A stretch of DNA of 64,000 nucleotides from an uncultured Oscillospiraceae bacterium (lineage in GTDB: Bacteria; Bacillota; Clostridia; Oscillospirales; Ruminococcaceae): assembly GCA_910578255.1 (NCBI GenBank), contig CAJTQM010000003.1:58527-122526 (forward strand), written 5' to 3'. The translations under genes were made by a program, and so were the position numbers. A model generated the notes under the pieces. That model did not search any database. It was not told the origin of the DNA and saw only the letters and a program-made list of their open reading frames with translations. Shown piece after piece: positions 34,287-42,979 of the stretch (position 1 is the first letter of the stretch; every line of letters begins with the position of its first letter).

Positions 34287-34897
34287 CCCTTTTCGCCGTC
34301 GCCTTCGGCGGCTTCCTCTTCATTCTCCTGAGCCTGGCGGCGGATCTCCTCCTGCCGCTGCTTTTTGGCCTCCCATTCGTCCAGGATACCCCGGGCCTTT
34401 TCCACCAGCGGCTCAATATAGCGCCGCTGTACAAAATCCATCTGCATGGACAAATACGCCTGGGCGTTGGCCGGATCCTTCTGGGCGCGGTCCTTCATCA
34501 CAGTACCCATCACCCACCGGTGGAACCGGCTGAGTTTTTGGCCGTCCACCGCGCCGGGAAACGCGAAAAAGTGGATTTGCCGGCGCATTTTTTCGGTGAA
34601 GTTTCGAGTGTACAAAAACGTGTAGTACCCGTCGTCCCCCGGTTCGGTAAGCCCGGCGGTGAAGACGAAAAGCGTTTTGTCCTTTAACTCCTGAAACCGC
34701 CGGGTCAGCGCCGCCACGCCGTTGATCCGGCCCATGTACAGCCCGCCGCCGAAGATCAGCATCCGATACTCTGCCAGCACGGCGGATTTCGCTTCTTTTA
34801 CCGGCAGCGCCTGGCAGCCCAGGGCCTCGGCGATCCACTTGGCGTAGCGCTCAGCGGCGCCGTATCGGGATTTATAGATCACAAGCACATCCTTCAT
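34283..34897 (-). CDS. Flavodoxin-domain protein
   Basis: The 204-residue product begins with MKDVLVIYKSRYGAAERYAKWIAEAL, the FMN-phosphate loop of the flavodoxin fold, then has LIFGGGLYMGRINGV and FVFTAGLTEPGDD at the isoalloxazine contacts. The C-terminus (about 165-204) is a charged helix rich in Glu and Gln. Related proteins act as protoporphyrinogen-oxidase-like or as electron carriers; the role is open. It is first in a three-gene operon with DUF1848 and DUF3810 genes, overlapping the next start by 4 bp, and is divergent from a radical SAM gene. Confidence 0.8.
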   Translation of the reverse strand: MKDVLVIYKSRYGAAERYAKWIAEALGCQALPVKEAKSAVLAEYRMLIFGGGLYMGRINGVAALTRRFQELKDKTLFVFTAGLTEPGDDGYYTFLYTRNFTEKMRRQIHFFAFPGAVDGQKLSRFHRWVMGTVMKDRAQKDPANAQAYLSMQMDFVQRRYIEPLVEKARGILDEWEAKKQRQEEIRRQAQENEEEAAEGDGEKG

Positions 34898-35025
34898 ATA
34901 TTTTCCCCCTTTTTCGTCGTTGCCCCGCCGCGCCCGGACAAAAAGGATCCGGAAGAATTGCGGTTATAACATCATTATAGCACAGGGCCGGAAGAAACAA
35001 AAGATCTTCCCCGATTTGCACCGGA

Positions 35026-35054
35026 TTGACGGATAAAGGAAAATCTGGTAAGAT
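35026..35054 (+). promoter_or_regulatory. Promoter of the radical SAM gene
   Basis: TTGACG (35026-35031), a 17-bp spacer and TAAGAT (35049-35054), 29 bp before the ATG. Confidence 0.6.
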
Positions 35055-35083
35055 GGATAAAAAATTTTGGGAGGGAATGGAAA

Positions 35084-36121
35084 ATGCGTTTTGAAAAAAT
35101 CTCAGCGGCTCTTGACATGGCGGGATGTCCGAACCGGTGCAGGCATTGCTGGATTGGCCATTCTCCCAACGGCAGGTTAACCGTCGACGACCTAAAATAT
35201 GTAGCGGAACAATTTCGCCCCTTCACAGACTGCCTGACCATTGACGATTGGTATCGGGAGCCCGACTATCAAGACAATTATAAGGAACTTTGGAATCTGT
35301 GCAATCATCTGTCCGACACACGAGAAGAGCATTTTGAACTGATTAGCGTTTGGCGTATTGTTCGGGATCGGGAATATGTAAAATGGCTTTCTTCAATTGG
35401 GCTAAAAACGGCTCAGCTCACTTTATTTGGCGGGCAGAAAACAACGGATGATTATACCGGCAGAAAAAATGCGTACAATGAAATCCTGGACGCGATTCAA
35501 ATATTGCTCGAAAATCGTATTTCTCCGCGTATACAGGTTTTTGTCAATAAGGATAACATCCACGAGCTTTCATCGGTTGAAGATCTCATAGAAAATCTGC
35601 ATTTAGAAGAGCGCTGCCGCTCTTTTGGGGGAGAATTTTCCTTTTTTCTTCATCAAGGATCCTGTGACGGCGAAAATGAAAATCTATACGATATCAGGGT
35701 AACGCCGGAGGATCTGCAAAAAATTCCACAAGCGCTTGTTGCACATACCCTAAGATACTTTCACAAAAACAGCCTTTCAGAAATATTTGGTGAAACCGAA
35801 AGAAAGCTCTGTGAAACTCTGCAAAACGATTCTTCCACAGCGAGTTATGTCAGTGAAAGACCTGTCTTTTTTATTGATAAGGACTTCAATGTTTATCCAA
35901 ATATCACCTCTCCCAAACCATTTTGGCTTTTAGGCAATTTACAAACGGATGGAATAAACACCGTGCTGGAAAATTATATCGAAAGCCGAAGCTATGCGCA
36001 GCACACACGTCTGCATGTACCGCTTGGCCGCATTGTAAAAGAAAAAGGAAATGATGAAAGCCAGCGGCTTTTTACCAAGGGCGATTATGTCATATATCTT
36101 TTAAATCAGTATTGTAAATGA
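35084..36121 (+). CDS. Radical SAM domain protein of unknown function
   Basis: The 345-residue product has the radical SAM cluster motif CPNRCRHC (C-x3-C-x2-C, about 15-22). A segment with LTLFGGQKTTDDYTGRKNAYNEI follows, then strands such as ISPRIQVFVNK. C-terminal Cys-rich SPASM or auxiliary-cluster motifs are not evident. The substrate cannot be inferred. The gene is clearly more AT-rich than its neighbours, suggesting recent acquisition. It has its own promoter and terminator and is divergent from the flavodoxin operon. Confidence 0.75.
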   Translation: MRFEKISAALDMAGCPNRCRHCWIGHSPNGRLTVDDLKYVAEQFRPFTDCLTIDDWYREPDYQDNYKELWNLCNHLSDTREEHFELISVWRIVRDREYVKWLSSIGLKTAQLTLFGGQKTTDDYTGRKNAYNEILDAIQILLENRISPRIQVFVNKDNIHELSSVEDLIENLHLEERCRSFGGEFSFFLHQGSCDGENENLYDIRVTPEDLQKIPQALVAHTLRYFHKNSLSEIFGETERKLCETLQNDSSTASYVSERPVFFIDKDFNVYPNITSPKPFWLLGNLQTDGINTVLENYIESRSYAQHTRLHVPLGRIVKEKGNDESQRLFTKGDYVIYLLNQYCK

Positions 36122-36178
36122 TAAGGCGCTCTGCAAAAAAAGAACCGGCCAGGGCCAAAGCCTCATAAAGAAGCAAAA

Positions 36179-36216
36179 GGACAGGGCAGATCATTGCGGT
36201 CTGCCCTGTCCTTTTT
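36179..36216 (+). terminator. Intrinsic terminator of the radical SAM gene
   Basis: A perfect 12-bp stem GGACAGGGCAGA/TCTGCCCTGTCC with a 9-nt loop and five T residues. Confidence 0.85.
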
Positions 36217-36290
36217 ATCCGGTTGAATTCATTATGCTGTTTTTTGAGAAGGGCGCCGGTGGCAGGATCGATAAATAGAAAAGGAGCCTC

Positions 36291-36755
36291 TTAAAACTTT
36301 GATTTTTCATAATTGTAGGGAATGCTTGTGCCGACAACAACATCTTCGATCTTTTCGATGATCAGCCAATCATCCATGTTGCCCTGATGGTCAAAGGCAA
36401 GGGGGGTTATCTCCCCAACCTCTCCAAATTCCACTAAGCATAGACACTTTTTGTGCCACCGCGCCTTTTGCTTATCCGACAGGTTTAACTTGTCCTGATG
36501 ATCCGCAAGGGTTTTTGTGATTTCTTCGTCAGACAGCTTTACAAAATTCTGCACTTCTTTTACAACGGCGGTTGCCGTGATGAAAGCGCTTCCTTTTTCC
36601 ATAAAATAAAGCCGTTCCCCCGCAAAAACCCGGCTATGGGGGATTTTTCTTCCCGCCGCCCCGCGCACCACCATGGTCTTGGTTCCCGCCAAAATCTTAT
36701 CCAATACTCTTTCGCCTTTTTTCCCCGCGTTGTCGCAATACACCAAATGCACCAT
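36291..36755 (-). CDS. ASCH/PUA-like domain protein
   Basis: The 154-residue product has the ASCH-like pattern VLDKILAGTKTMVVRG, then HSRVFAGERLYFMEKGSAFITATAVVKEVQNF, then SDEEI. ASCH domains have the PUA fold and are thought to bind RNA or modified nucleotides. GGGAGGAT precedes the ATG. The gene is monocistronic between the radical SAM gene and the dnaJ terminator. Function is unknown. Confidence 0.6.
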   Translation of the reverse strand: MVHLVYCDNAGKKGERVLDKILAGTKTMVVRGAAGRKIPHSRVFAGERLYFMEKGSAFITATAVVKEVQNFVKLSDEEITKTLADHQDKLNLSDKQKARWHKKCLCLVEFGEVGEITPLAFDHQGNMDDWLIIEKIEDVVVGTSIPYNYEKSKF

Positions 36756-36834
36756 CTTGATATCCTCCCGAATTTTGATTTTTCTTTTATGCGCACTTCA
36801 TGGCAAATCCCGATTTGTCGGACAATTTATTATA

Positions 36835-36879
36835 AAACAACACCCGCCGAAAAGCAAATTTTCCGGCGGGTGTTGTTTC
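36835..36879 (-). terminator. Terminator of the heat-shock operon
   Basis: AAACAACACCCGCCG pairs with CCGGCGGGTGTTGTTT across a 12-13-nt loop, just after the dnaJ stop on the minus strand. Confidence 0.85.
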
Positions 36880-36917
36880 TTTACGGCGGATTTTTCAAAG
36901 CCGTTCCCTCGTTGGCG

Positions 36918-38093
36918 TTATTTTTCCTCGCCGCCCAAAGCGTCCTTCAGCTTTTCAAAAAAGCCCTTGCGCTTTTCATAGTTTTTGTCGGTGGTCACCT
37001 TTTCGAATTCCTTCAGCGCCTGCTTCTGCTTTTGGTTCAGATTCTTCGGCACCTCCAGCACCACCGTTACGTACTGGTCGCCCCGGCCCCGGCCGTTGAC
37101 ATAGGGGATGCCCTTGTTGCGCAGACGGAAGACCGTCCCCGGCTGGGTTCCCTCCGGCACGGTGTATTTGACCTTGCCGTCGATGGTGGGGACCACCACC
37201 TCGTCGCCTAAAGCCGCCTGGGTAAAGGTCAGCGGCACCTCGCACAGCACATGGTATCCGTCCCGCTCAAACAGCGGATCCGGGCGGACCGAAACGGTTA
37301 CATGCAGATCCCCCGCCGGCCCGGCGTTGACGCCGTGATCCCCCTGCTCCTGCATGGCAAAGGTCTGCCCGTCGTCGATGCCCGCCGGCACATTGACCGC
37401 CATTTTGCGGGTGTGGCGCACCCGCCCCTTGCCGTTGCAGGCGGTACAGGGGGCGCTGATCACCTTGCCGGAGCCGCCGCACTTCTGGCAGGGGCGGGTG
37501 GACTGGATCACCCCAAAGGGGGTCCGGCTTTGAACCCGCACCTGGCCGGTCCCCTTACAGTCGGGGCAGGTTTCGGGGCTGGTCCCCTTCGCCGCGCCGG
37601 AGCCGCCACATTCGGCGCACTGCTCCAGCCGCTGGATGGTGATTTCCCTCTTGCAGCCGTGGGCCGCCTCCATAAAGGAAAGGTTTAGGTTGACGTTTAC
37701 GTCGTTGCCCCGGATGGGCGCGTTGGGGTTGCGCGTCCGGGTGGAGCCGCCGAAGCCGCCGAAACCGCCTCCCCCGCCGAAGAAGGTGTCGAAAATATCG
37801 CCCATGTCAAAGCCGCCCATGCCGCCGAAGCCGCTGGCTCCCGCGCTGCCGGCCCCATAGGACGGGTCCACCCCCGCGTGGCCAAACTGATCATACCGAG
37901 CGCGCTTTTCCTTGTCCGAGAGTACCTCGTACGCCTCGTTGGCCTCTTTGAATTTGGCTTCGGCTTCCTTATCACCGGGGTTTAAGTCCGGATGATACTT
38001 CTTTGCCAATTGGCGGTATGCTTTTTTCAATTCGTCGTCGGAACAGCCCTTCTGAACGCCGAGGACCTCGTAATAATCTCTTTTATCGGCCAA
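36918..38093 (-). CDS. dnaJ: Chaperone protein DnaJ
   Basis: DnaJ delivers unfolded protein to DnaK and stimulates its ATPase. The 391-residue product has the J domain (RDYYEVLGV, HPD in KYHPDLNPG), a Gly/Phe-rich linker (GGFGGFGG), four zinc motifs (CAECGGSG, CPDCKGTG, CQKCGGSG, CTACNGKG) and the C-terminal substrate domain. TTG at 38093 fits AAAGGGTGAT better than the GTG at 38102. It is last in hrcA-grpE-dnaK-dnaJ. Confidence 0.97.
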   Translation of the reverse strand: MADKRDYYEVLGVQKGCSDDELKKAYRQLAKKYHPDLNPGDKEAEAKFKEANEAYEVLSDKEKRARYDQFGHAGVDPSYGAGSAGASGFGGMGGFDMGDIFDTFFGGGGGFGGFGGSTRTRNPNAPIRGNDVNVNLNLSFMEAAHGCKREITIQRLEQCAECGGSGAAKGTSPETCPDCKGTGQVRVQSRTPFGVIQSTRPCQKCGGSGKVISAPCTACNGKGRVRHTRKMAVNVPAGIDDGQTFAMQEQGDHGVNAGPAGDLHVTVSVRPDPLFERDGYHVLCEVPLTFTQAALGDEVVVPTIDGKVKYTVPEGTQPGTVFRLRNKGIPYVNGRGRGDQYVTVVLEVPKNLNQKQKQALKEFEKVTTDKNYEKRKGFFEKLKDALGGEEK

Positions 38094-38194
38094 AAATATC
38101 ACCCTTTGTTTCGATTTTGTCTAAGACCGCAAAGGCTGCCGCAAAGGCGCAATTCCGCGTCCCTACGGCAGCTTGCTGCGTGTTTTTTCGCGCG

Positions 38195-40039
38195 TTATTT
38201 CTGGGAATCGTCCACATCTTTGTAGTCGGCGTCTACATAGCCGTCGTCCGCCGCGCCGCCGGTCTGGGCGCCCGGCTGCGGCTCGCCCTGGGGCGCCTGC
38301 TGGGCGCCGGCCTCGCTGTAAACCTTGGAGGAAACCTCGTAGAATTTCTTCTGCAGATCCTCCTGTTTCGCCTTGATGTCCTCGACGCTGGAGCCCTTAA
38401 GCGCCTCTTTTAAAGCGTTGATTTTGGTTTCCAACTCGCCCTTGTCGGTAGCATCCAGCTTGTCGCCCAAATCGGCGATGGATTTTTCCGACTGGTAGAT
38501 CATCTGATCGGCGTTGTTGCGGGCGTCGGTCTCTTCCCGGCGCTTTTTGTCCTCTTCGGCATATTTCTCCGCTTCCTTCACCGCTTTTTCCACATCCTCC
38601 TTGCTCATGCTGGTAGAGGAGGTAATGGTGATGTTCTGCTCCTTGCCGGTTCCCGTATCCTTGGCAGATACGTGAACGATGCCGTTGGCGTCGATGTCAA
38701 AGGTCACCTCGATCTGGGGAACCCCCCGAGGCGCTGCGGGAATGCCGTCTAAATGGAACATGCCAAGGGTCTTATTGTCCTTTGCCATCTCCCGCTCGCC
38801 CTGCAGAACGTGGATCTCCACCGAGGTCTGGCCGTCGGCGGCAGTGGAGAAAATCTGAGATTTTTTGGTCGGAATGGTGGTATTGCGGTCGATGATCTTG
38901 GTGAACACGCCGCCCAGGGTCTCCAGTCCCAGGGACAGGGGGGTTACGTCCAAAAGCAACAGGCCCTTGACCTCGCCGCCTAAAACGCCGCCCTGGATAG
39001 CCGCGCCGATGGCCACGCACTCGTCCGGGTTGATGCCCTTAAACGGCTCCTTGCCGGTAAAGCCCTTGACCGCCTCCTGCACCGCGGGGATTCTGGAGGA
39101 ACCGCCCACCAGCAGGATCTTGTTGAGTTCGGACACGTTCAGTCCCGAATCGGCCAGCGCCTGGCGGACCGGGCCCATGGTAGCCTCTACCAGATCGTGG
39201 GTCAGCTCGTTGAATTTGGCGCGGGTCAGAGTCATGTCCAGATGCTTGGGGCCGGTGGCGTCGGCGGTGATAAACGGCAGGTTAATTGAGGCGGTGGTCA
39301 TGCCGGACAGTTCGATTTTTGCCTTTTCCGCCGCTTCCTTCAACCGCTGCATGGCCATTTTGTCGCCGGTCAAATCAATGCCCGACTCCGCCTTAAAGCC
39401 CTCTACCAGCCAATTGATCACCCGCTGGTCAAAATCGTCGCCGCCTAAGCGGTTGTTGCCGTTGGTGGCCAGAACCTCCTGCACGCCGTCGCCCATCTCG
39501 ATGATGGAAACGTCGAAGGTGCCGCCGCCCAGGTCGTAAACCATAACCTTCTGGTCCTGCTCTTTATCCACACCGTATGCCAAAGCGGCGGCGGTGGGCT
39601 CGTTGATGATCCGCTTTACATCCAATCCCGCGATTTTGCCCGCGTCCTTGGTGGCCTGACGCTGTGCGTCGGTAAAATAGGCAGGCACAGTGATCACCGC
39701 TTCGGTGACCTTTTCGCCCAAATAGCTTTCCGCATCCTCTTTAAGCTTCGTCAAAATCATAGCGGAAATTTCCTGGGGTGTGTAGCGCTTTTCGTCGATC
39801 TGTACGGTGTGGGCGGTGCCCATTTCCCGTTTAATCGAGGCGATGGTCCGGTCCGGATTGGTAATCGCCTGCCGTTTGGCCACCTGGCCGACCATCCGCT
39901 CGCCGGTTTTAGAAAACGCGACCACCGAAGGGGTGGTTCTGGCGCCTTCCGCGTTGGCGATGACGACCGCCTCGCCGCCCTCCATAACGGAAACGCAGGA
40001 GTTGGTGGTTCCCAAGTCAATACCGATAATTTTTCCCAT
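38195..40039 (-). CDS. dnaK: Chaperone protein DnaK (Hsp70)
   Basis: This ATP-dependent chaperone has 614 residues: the ATPase domain starts GIDLGTTNSCVSV and has VYDLGGGTFDVSI and LVGGSSRIPAVQ; the substrate domain has LLLLDVTPLSLGLET; the C-terminal lid ends in a Gln/Gly-rich tail. AAGGAGG precedes the ATG. It lies between grpE and dnaJ. Confidence 0.98.
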   Translation of the reverse strand: MGKIIGIDLGTTNSCVSVMEGGEAVVIANAEGARTTPSVVAFSKTGERMVGQVAKRQAITNPDRTIASIKREMGTAHTVQIDEKRYTPQEISAMILTKLKEDAESYLGEKVTEAVITVPAYFTDAQRQATKDAGKIAGLDVKRIINEPTAAALAYGVDKEQDQKVMVYDLGGGTFDVSIIEMGDGVQEVLATNGNNRLGGDDFDQRVINWLVEGFKAESGIDLTGDKMAMQRLKEAAEKAKIELSGMTTASINLPFITADATGPKHLDMTLTRAKFNELTHDLVEATMGPVRQALADSGLNVSELNKILLVGGSSRIPAVQEAVKGFTGKEPFKGINPDECVAIGAAIQGGVLGGEVKGLLLLDVTPLSLGLETLGGVFTKIIDRNTTIPTKKSQIFSTAADGQTSVEIHVLQGEREMAKDNKTLGMFHLDGIPAAPRGVPQIEVTFDIDANGIVHVSAKDTGTGKEQNITITSSTSMSKEDVEKAVKEAEKYAEEDKKRREETDARNNADQMIYQSEKSIADLGDKLDATDKGELETKINALKEALKGSSVEDIKAKQEDLQKKFYEVSSKVYSEAGAQQAPQGEPQPGAQTGGAADDGYVDADYKDVDDSQK

Positions 40040-40114
40040 GATAAATTCCTCCTTATAGTGCCGGCGCTTTGCGCGCCTTCTCCCTCATCTATCCAATATT
40101 TTAGCCCATTAAAA

Positions 40115-40660
40115 TCAATTCGCCACCTGGACCATGGTGTGGCGGATCACCCGGTCGCCCAACCGGTATCCCTTTTGAAAAACCTGCGCGATGACGCCCG
40201 CTTCCAGATTTTCATCCTCTATGTGCATAACCGCATTGTGCAAAGCCGGATCGAAAGGCTCTCCTGCCTTCGCGGGGATTTCCTCGACACCGGCGGCGGT
40301 CAACGCTTCGTAAAAAGAATGGATGATCATATCCACCCCTTTTTTGTACTCCTCATCGGCGCAGGCAAAACCCGCCGCCCGCTCCATGCTGTCTAAAACC
40401 GGCAGGAATTTTGCCACCGCCTCTGCCGCGGCCTCCGGATAAATTGCTTCCTTCTCCTTGACCGAGCGCTTGCGGAAATTGTCGTATTCCGCCAAGGTCC
40501 GCAAAAGCTTATCGTTTAAGGCCAGTACCTGCTCTTCCGCCTGCTTAAGTTTCTCCTCCACCGGATCCGACTCCGGCTCCAGCGGATTTTCACAGCCAGG
40601 GGCTTCCTGTTCCATTTTTTCCTCCGCAGGCTGCTGCGGTTCTTTTTTCTTTTGGCTCAA
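40115..40660 (-). CDS. grpE: Nucleotide exchange factor GrpE
   Basis: GrpE releases ADP from DnaK. The 181-residue product has a charged N-terminal tail, a coiled coil (about 35-75, with LAEYDNFRKRSVKEKE) and the beta-domain with the C-terminal RVIRHTMVQVAN. The start is a TTG at 40660. It lies between hrcA and dnaK. Confidence 0.96.
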   Translation of the reverse strand: MSQKKKEPQQPAEEKMEQEAPGCENPLEPESDPVEEKLKQAEEQVLALNDKLLRTLAEYDNFRKRSVKEKEAIYPEAAAEAVAKFLPVLDSMERAAGFACADEEYKKGVDMIIHSFYEALTAAGVEEIPAKAGEPFDPALHNAVMHIEDENLEAGVIAQVFQKGYRLGDRVIRHTMVQVAN

Positions 40661-40684
40661 TTTCAGTGTCCCTCTTTCCCTGTT

Positions 40685-41722
40685 TTACTCTTCTTTTGGG
40701 TTCATGGTGTCGGATAAAAGATTCCCCAGCATTTTCGCAAAATACTCCAGATGGGGAATCAGCCGGGAATAATCCATCCGCACCGGCCCGATGACCCCAA
40801 TCACGCCGCTGCTGTCCTGCCCCACATTGTACCGGGCCACCAGCACAGTGGAATTTTCCAGCTGGGCCAGATGGTTTTCCTTGCCGACCTTGATGTTTAA
40901 TTCCTGCGTTTCCGGCCCCTCCAGCACATCCTGCAAAAGCGTCCGGTTTTCCAAAAGGGTCAGCAGATCATACGCCGACTGACGAAATTCCGGATAACCT
41001 AACAGATTGGTGCCGCCCTGGGTGTAAAACTGCCCGTCGCGGATCTGCCGGCACAACTCGAAAATTCCCGCCAGTAAAGGGGTAAATACCCGGGAATACT
41101 CCCCCATCGCCACCGCGACGGAGTTGAGATACCCGGTGGAGATTTCGTCGATCGACCGGTCGGCAAACCGGTCATTGGCAAACTTGTTGAAAAAATCCAG
41201 GATTTCCGGCGTGCAGAGCATATCCAGCCGGTAGGCCTTGTTCTTAATAACCCCATTGGAGGCCACTACCACAATCATCACCACATGGGCGCCCAGCGGA
41301 ATCAATTCAATCCGCCGTACCATCACATATTTGGGAGGACGGGTGGCGGAGACAGTCGCGCAGCCGGTAAACTGGGCCAGCGCCTCGGCGGCGTCCGCCA
41401 GCAGACGGTCCGGATCCGGGTTTCGCACGTTAAACAGCGCGTCAATCGAATCCTTCTCCGCCTCGGTCAGCGGCGCACAGGTCAGCATCTGATCAAGATA
41501 AACCCGAAAGCCCAGATGGGAGGGGACCCGCCCCGCCGACGTGTGGGGCTGCTCTAAAAGTCCCAAGTCAAAAAGCGAAGACATTCCATTTCGGCAGGTG
41601 GCGGGGGAAATCTGCATATTCAAAAGCTGCGCCACCCGTTTGGAACCCACCGGTTCCCCGGTCCGAATGTACTCGCTGACAATGGCGTTTAGGATCTTCA
41701 TTTTCCGTCGATCCAAATCCAT
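40685..41722 (-). CDS. hrcA: Heat-inducible transcription repressor HrcA
   Basis: HrcA binds CIRCE and represses this operon, with GroE assisting its folding. The 345-residue product has an N-terminal winged helix (RRKMKILNAIVSEYIRTGEPVGSKRVAQ, then ISPATCRNGMSSL) and the C-terminal GAF-like domain ending GPVRMDYSRLIPHLEYFAKML. ATG at 41722 follows GAAGGA; the open frame runs to 41761 into CIRCE. First gene of the operon. Confidence 0.96.
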   Translation of the reverse strand: MDLDRRKMKILNAIVSEYIRTGEPVGSKRVAQLLNMQISPATCRNGMSSLFDLGLLEQPHTSAGRVPSHLGFRVYLDQMLTCAPLTEAEKDSIDALFNVRNPDPDRLLADAAEALAQFTGCATVSATRPPKYVMVRRIELIPLGAHVVMIVVVASNGVIKNKAYRLDMLCTPEILDFFNKFANDRFADRSIDEISTGYLNSVAVAMGEYSRVFTPLLAGIFELCRQIRDGQFYTQGGTNLLGYPEFRQSAYDLLTLLENRTLLQDVLEGPETQELNIKVGKENHLAQLENSTVLVARYNVGQDSSGVIGVIGPVRMDYSRLIPHLEYFAKMLGNLLSDTMNPKEE

Positions 41723-41754
41723 AGCAGGGTTCCTTCTTTCTTTTATTTTCGTGT

Positions 41755-41781
41755 TTAGCACTCTATCTATCTGAGTGCTAA
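41755..41781. promoter_or_regulatory. CIRCE operator
   Basis: Perfect TTAGCACTC (41755-41763), 9-bp spacer and GAGTGCTAA (41773-41781), between the hrcA promoter and start codon. This is the canonical HrcA binding site. Confidence 0.97.
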
Positions 41782-41785
41782 AGAT

Positions 41786-41814
41786 AATTTAACACGTATT
41801 ATCCAGTATGTCAA
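41786..41814 (-). promoter_or_regulatory. Promoter of the hrcA operon
   Basis: On the minus strand, TTGACA (41809-41814), a 17-bp spacer and TAAATT (41786-41791), directly upstream of CIRCE, the usual SigA-type layout of class I heat-shock genes. Confidence 0.8.
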
Positions 41815-41885
41815 GACTCTTCATAAATTATTTACTTTTTCCTTTTGAAATTTTTTTGCAGCAAAAAAGCGGGGGCCCAAGCCCC

Positions 41886-41919
41886 GGTCCGTCATCCTTC
41901 ACAAGGACCTGACGGTACC
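41886..41919. repeat. Long inverted repeat between hrcA and the pfkB-type gene
   Basis: GGTCCGTCATCCTT pairs with AAGGA-CC-TGACGGTACC apart from a small bulge; the inner loop is CAC. It is preceded by a GGGG/CCCC hairpin (41871-41885). No T run follows on either strand. It lies upstream of the pfkB-type promoter and may be an operator or part of a short RNA. Confidence 0.5.
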
Positions 41920-41963
41920 ATTTGACGAGCCGTCTAAAAAGGCGGTTTCTTCTTGTTTTTCAG

Positions 41964-41993
41964 TTGCCTTTAGCCCCTTGTCCGTGCTATGAT
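41964..41993 (+). promoter_or_regulatory. Promoter of the pfkB-type operon
   Basis: TTGCCT (41964-41969), an 18-bp spacer and TATGAT (41988-41993), 40 bp before the ATG at 42034. Confidence 0.5.
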
Positions 41994-42033
41994 AGGTGGG
42001 AAGCAAAACCTCAAACGAAAGGCGGTCTTACCT

Positions 42034-42939
42034 ATGATTCGTACCATTTCCATCGGCTTTAACACCATGGATGCCTACGATTTTGTCAAAACCATGTATC
42101 CCGGCGGCAACCAGTTAAATACGGCGATTTACGCCAAGTGGGCCGGCGCGGACGCAGCTTATCTGGGCTATTTTTCCGACGATGTGCGCGGTAAACATCT
42201 AAAATGGGTGCTGGAGAAAAACGGCGTGGATTTAACCCGCTGCAAGGTGCTGCACGGCCAGTGCAGCTACGCCATGACCACGCTGGTCGACGGCAACCGC
42301 ACCTTTCACGGCACCCGAAAAGGGGTCAACGCCATGACTCCCATCGTGCTGGACGAAGAGGACCTAGACTATATCAAGGGCTTCGACCTGACCATTTCCG
42401 ACTGCTACTCCAATCTGGACACCGAGCAGATCCAAAAGATCAACCGTCTGGGCATTCCATTCGCCTATGATTTTTCCGAGGAGTTTACCGAGGAACTGTT
42501 AAAAGAGTATTGCCCACTGGTCGACTACTGCTTTCTTTCCTGTAACCGGCAGGGCAGCCAGGCGGACATTGAGGCGCTGCTGCGGCGTATCTACAGCTAT
42601 GGGCCGAAAATCGTCGTGGGCACCCGAGGATCCAAAGGGCAAATTGTCTTTGACGGCGAGCGGTTCTACGAAGGAAAGGCCGCCGAGGCGATGGTGGTGG
42701 ACACCATGGGCGCGGGGGATTCCTTTACCTGCTCTTTTTCGGTGGCCTATACCGATTCCAAAAAAACCGGGCCGGCGCGCGTTCGGGAGGCGATGGACTT
42801 CGGCGCCAAATTCGCCGCGAAAATCTGCGGCGTCAACGGGTCGGTAGGCGACGGGCTGCCCTATGAGGGGAAATTAGAGGATCTGTACAGCAACGAGGAC
42901 GGCTACGCCTACAAGCCTTACATCAAACCAATGGGCTAA
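42034..42939 (+). CDS. PfkB-family carbohydrate kinase (fructoselysine-6-kinase-like)
   Basis: The 301-residue product is a ribokinase-fold sugar kinase. MYPGGNQLNTAIYAKWAGADAAYLGYFSDD gives the substrate site near the N-terminus, and DTMGAGDSFTCSF is the C-terminal PfkB signature with the catalytic Asp. Overall pattern is closest to FrlD-type kinases of Amadori products, but the substrate is not certain. AAAGGCGG precedes ATG 42034; the frame is open to 41989. It is followed after 40 bp by a TIGR00300-like gene. Confidence 0.8.
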   Translation: MIRTISIGFNTMDAYDFVKTMYPGGNQLNTAIYAKWAGADAAYLGYFSDDVRGKHLKWVLEKNGVDLTRCKVLHGQCSYAMTTLVDGNRTFHGTRKGVNAMTPIVLDEEDLDYIKGFDLTISDCYSNLDTEQIQKINRLGIPFAYDFSEEFTEELLKEYCPLVDYCFLSCNRQGSQADIEALLRRIYSYGPKIVVGTRGSKGQIVFDGERFYEGKAAEAMVVDTMGAGDSFTCSFSVAYTDSKKTGPARVREAMDFGAKFAAKICGVNGSVGDGLPYEGKLEDLYSNEDGYAYKPYIKPMG

Positions 42940-42979
42940 ATAAATCCCACACATCATTGTAAAAAACAGGAGGTTTTCT

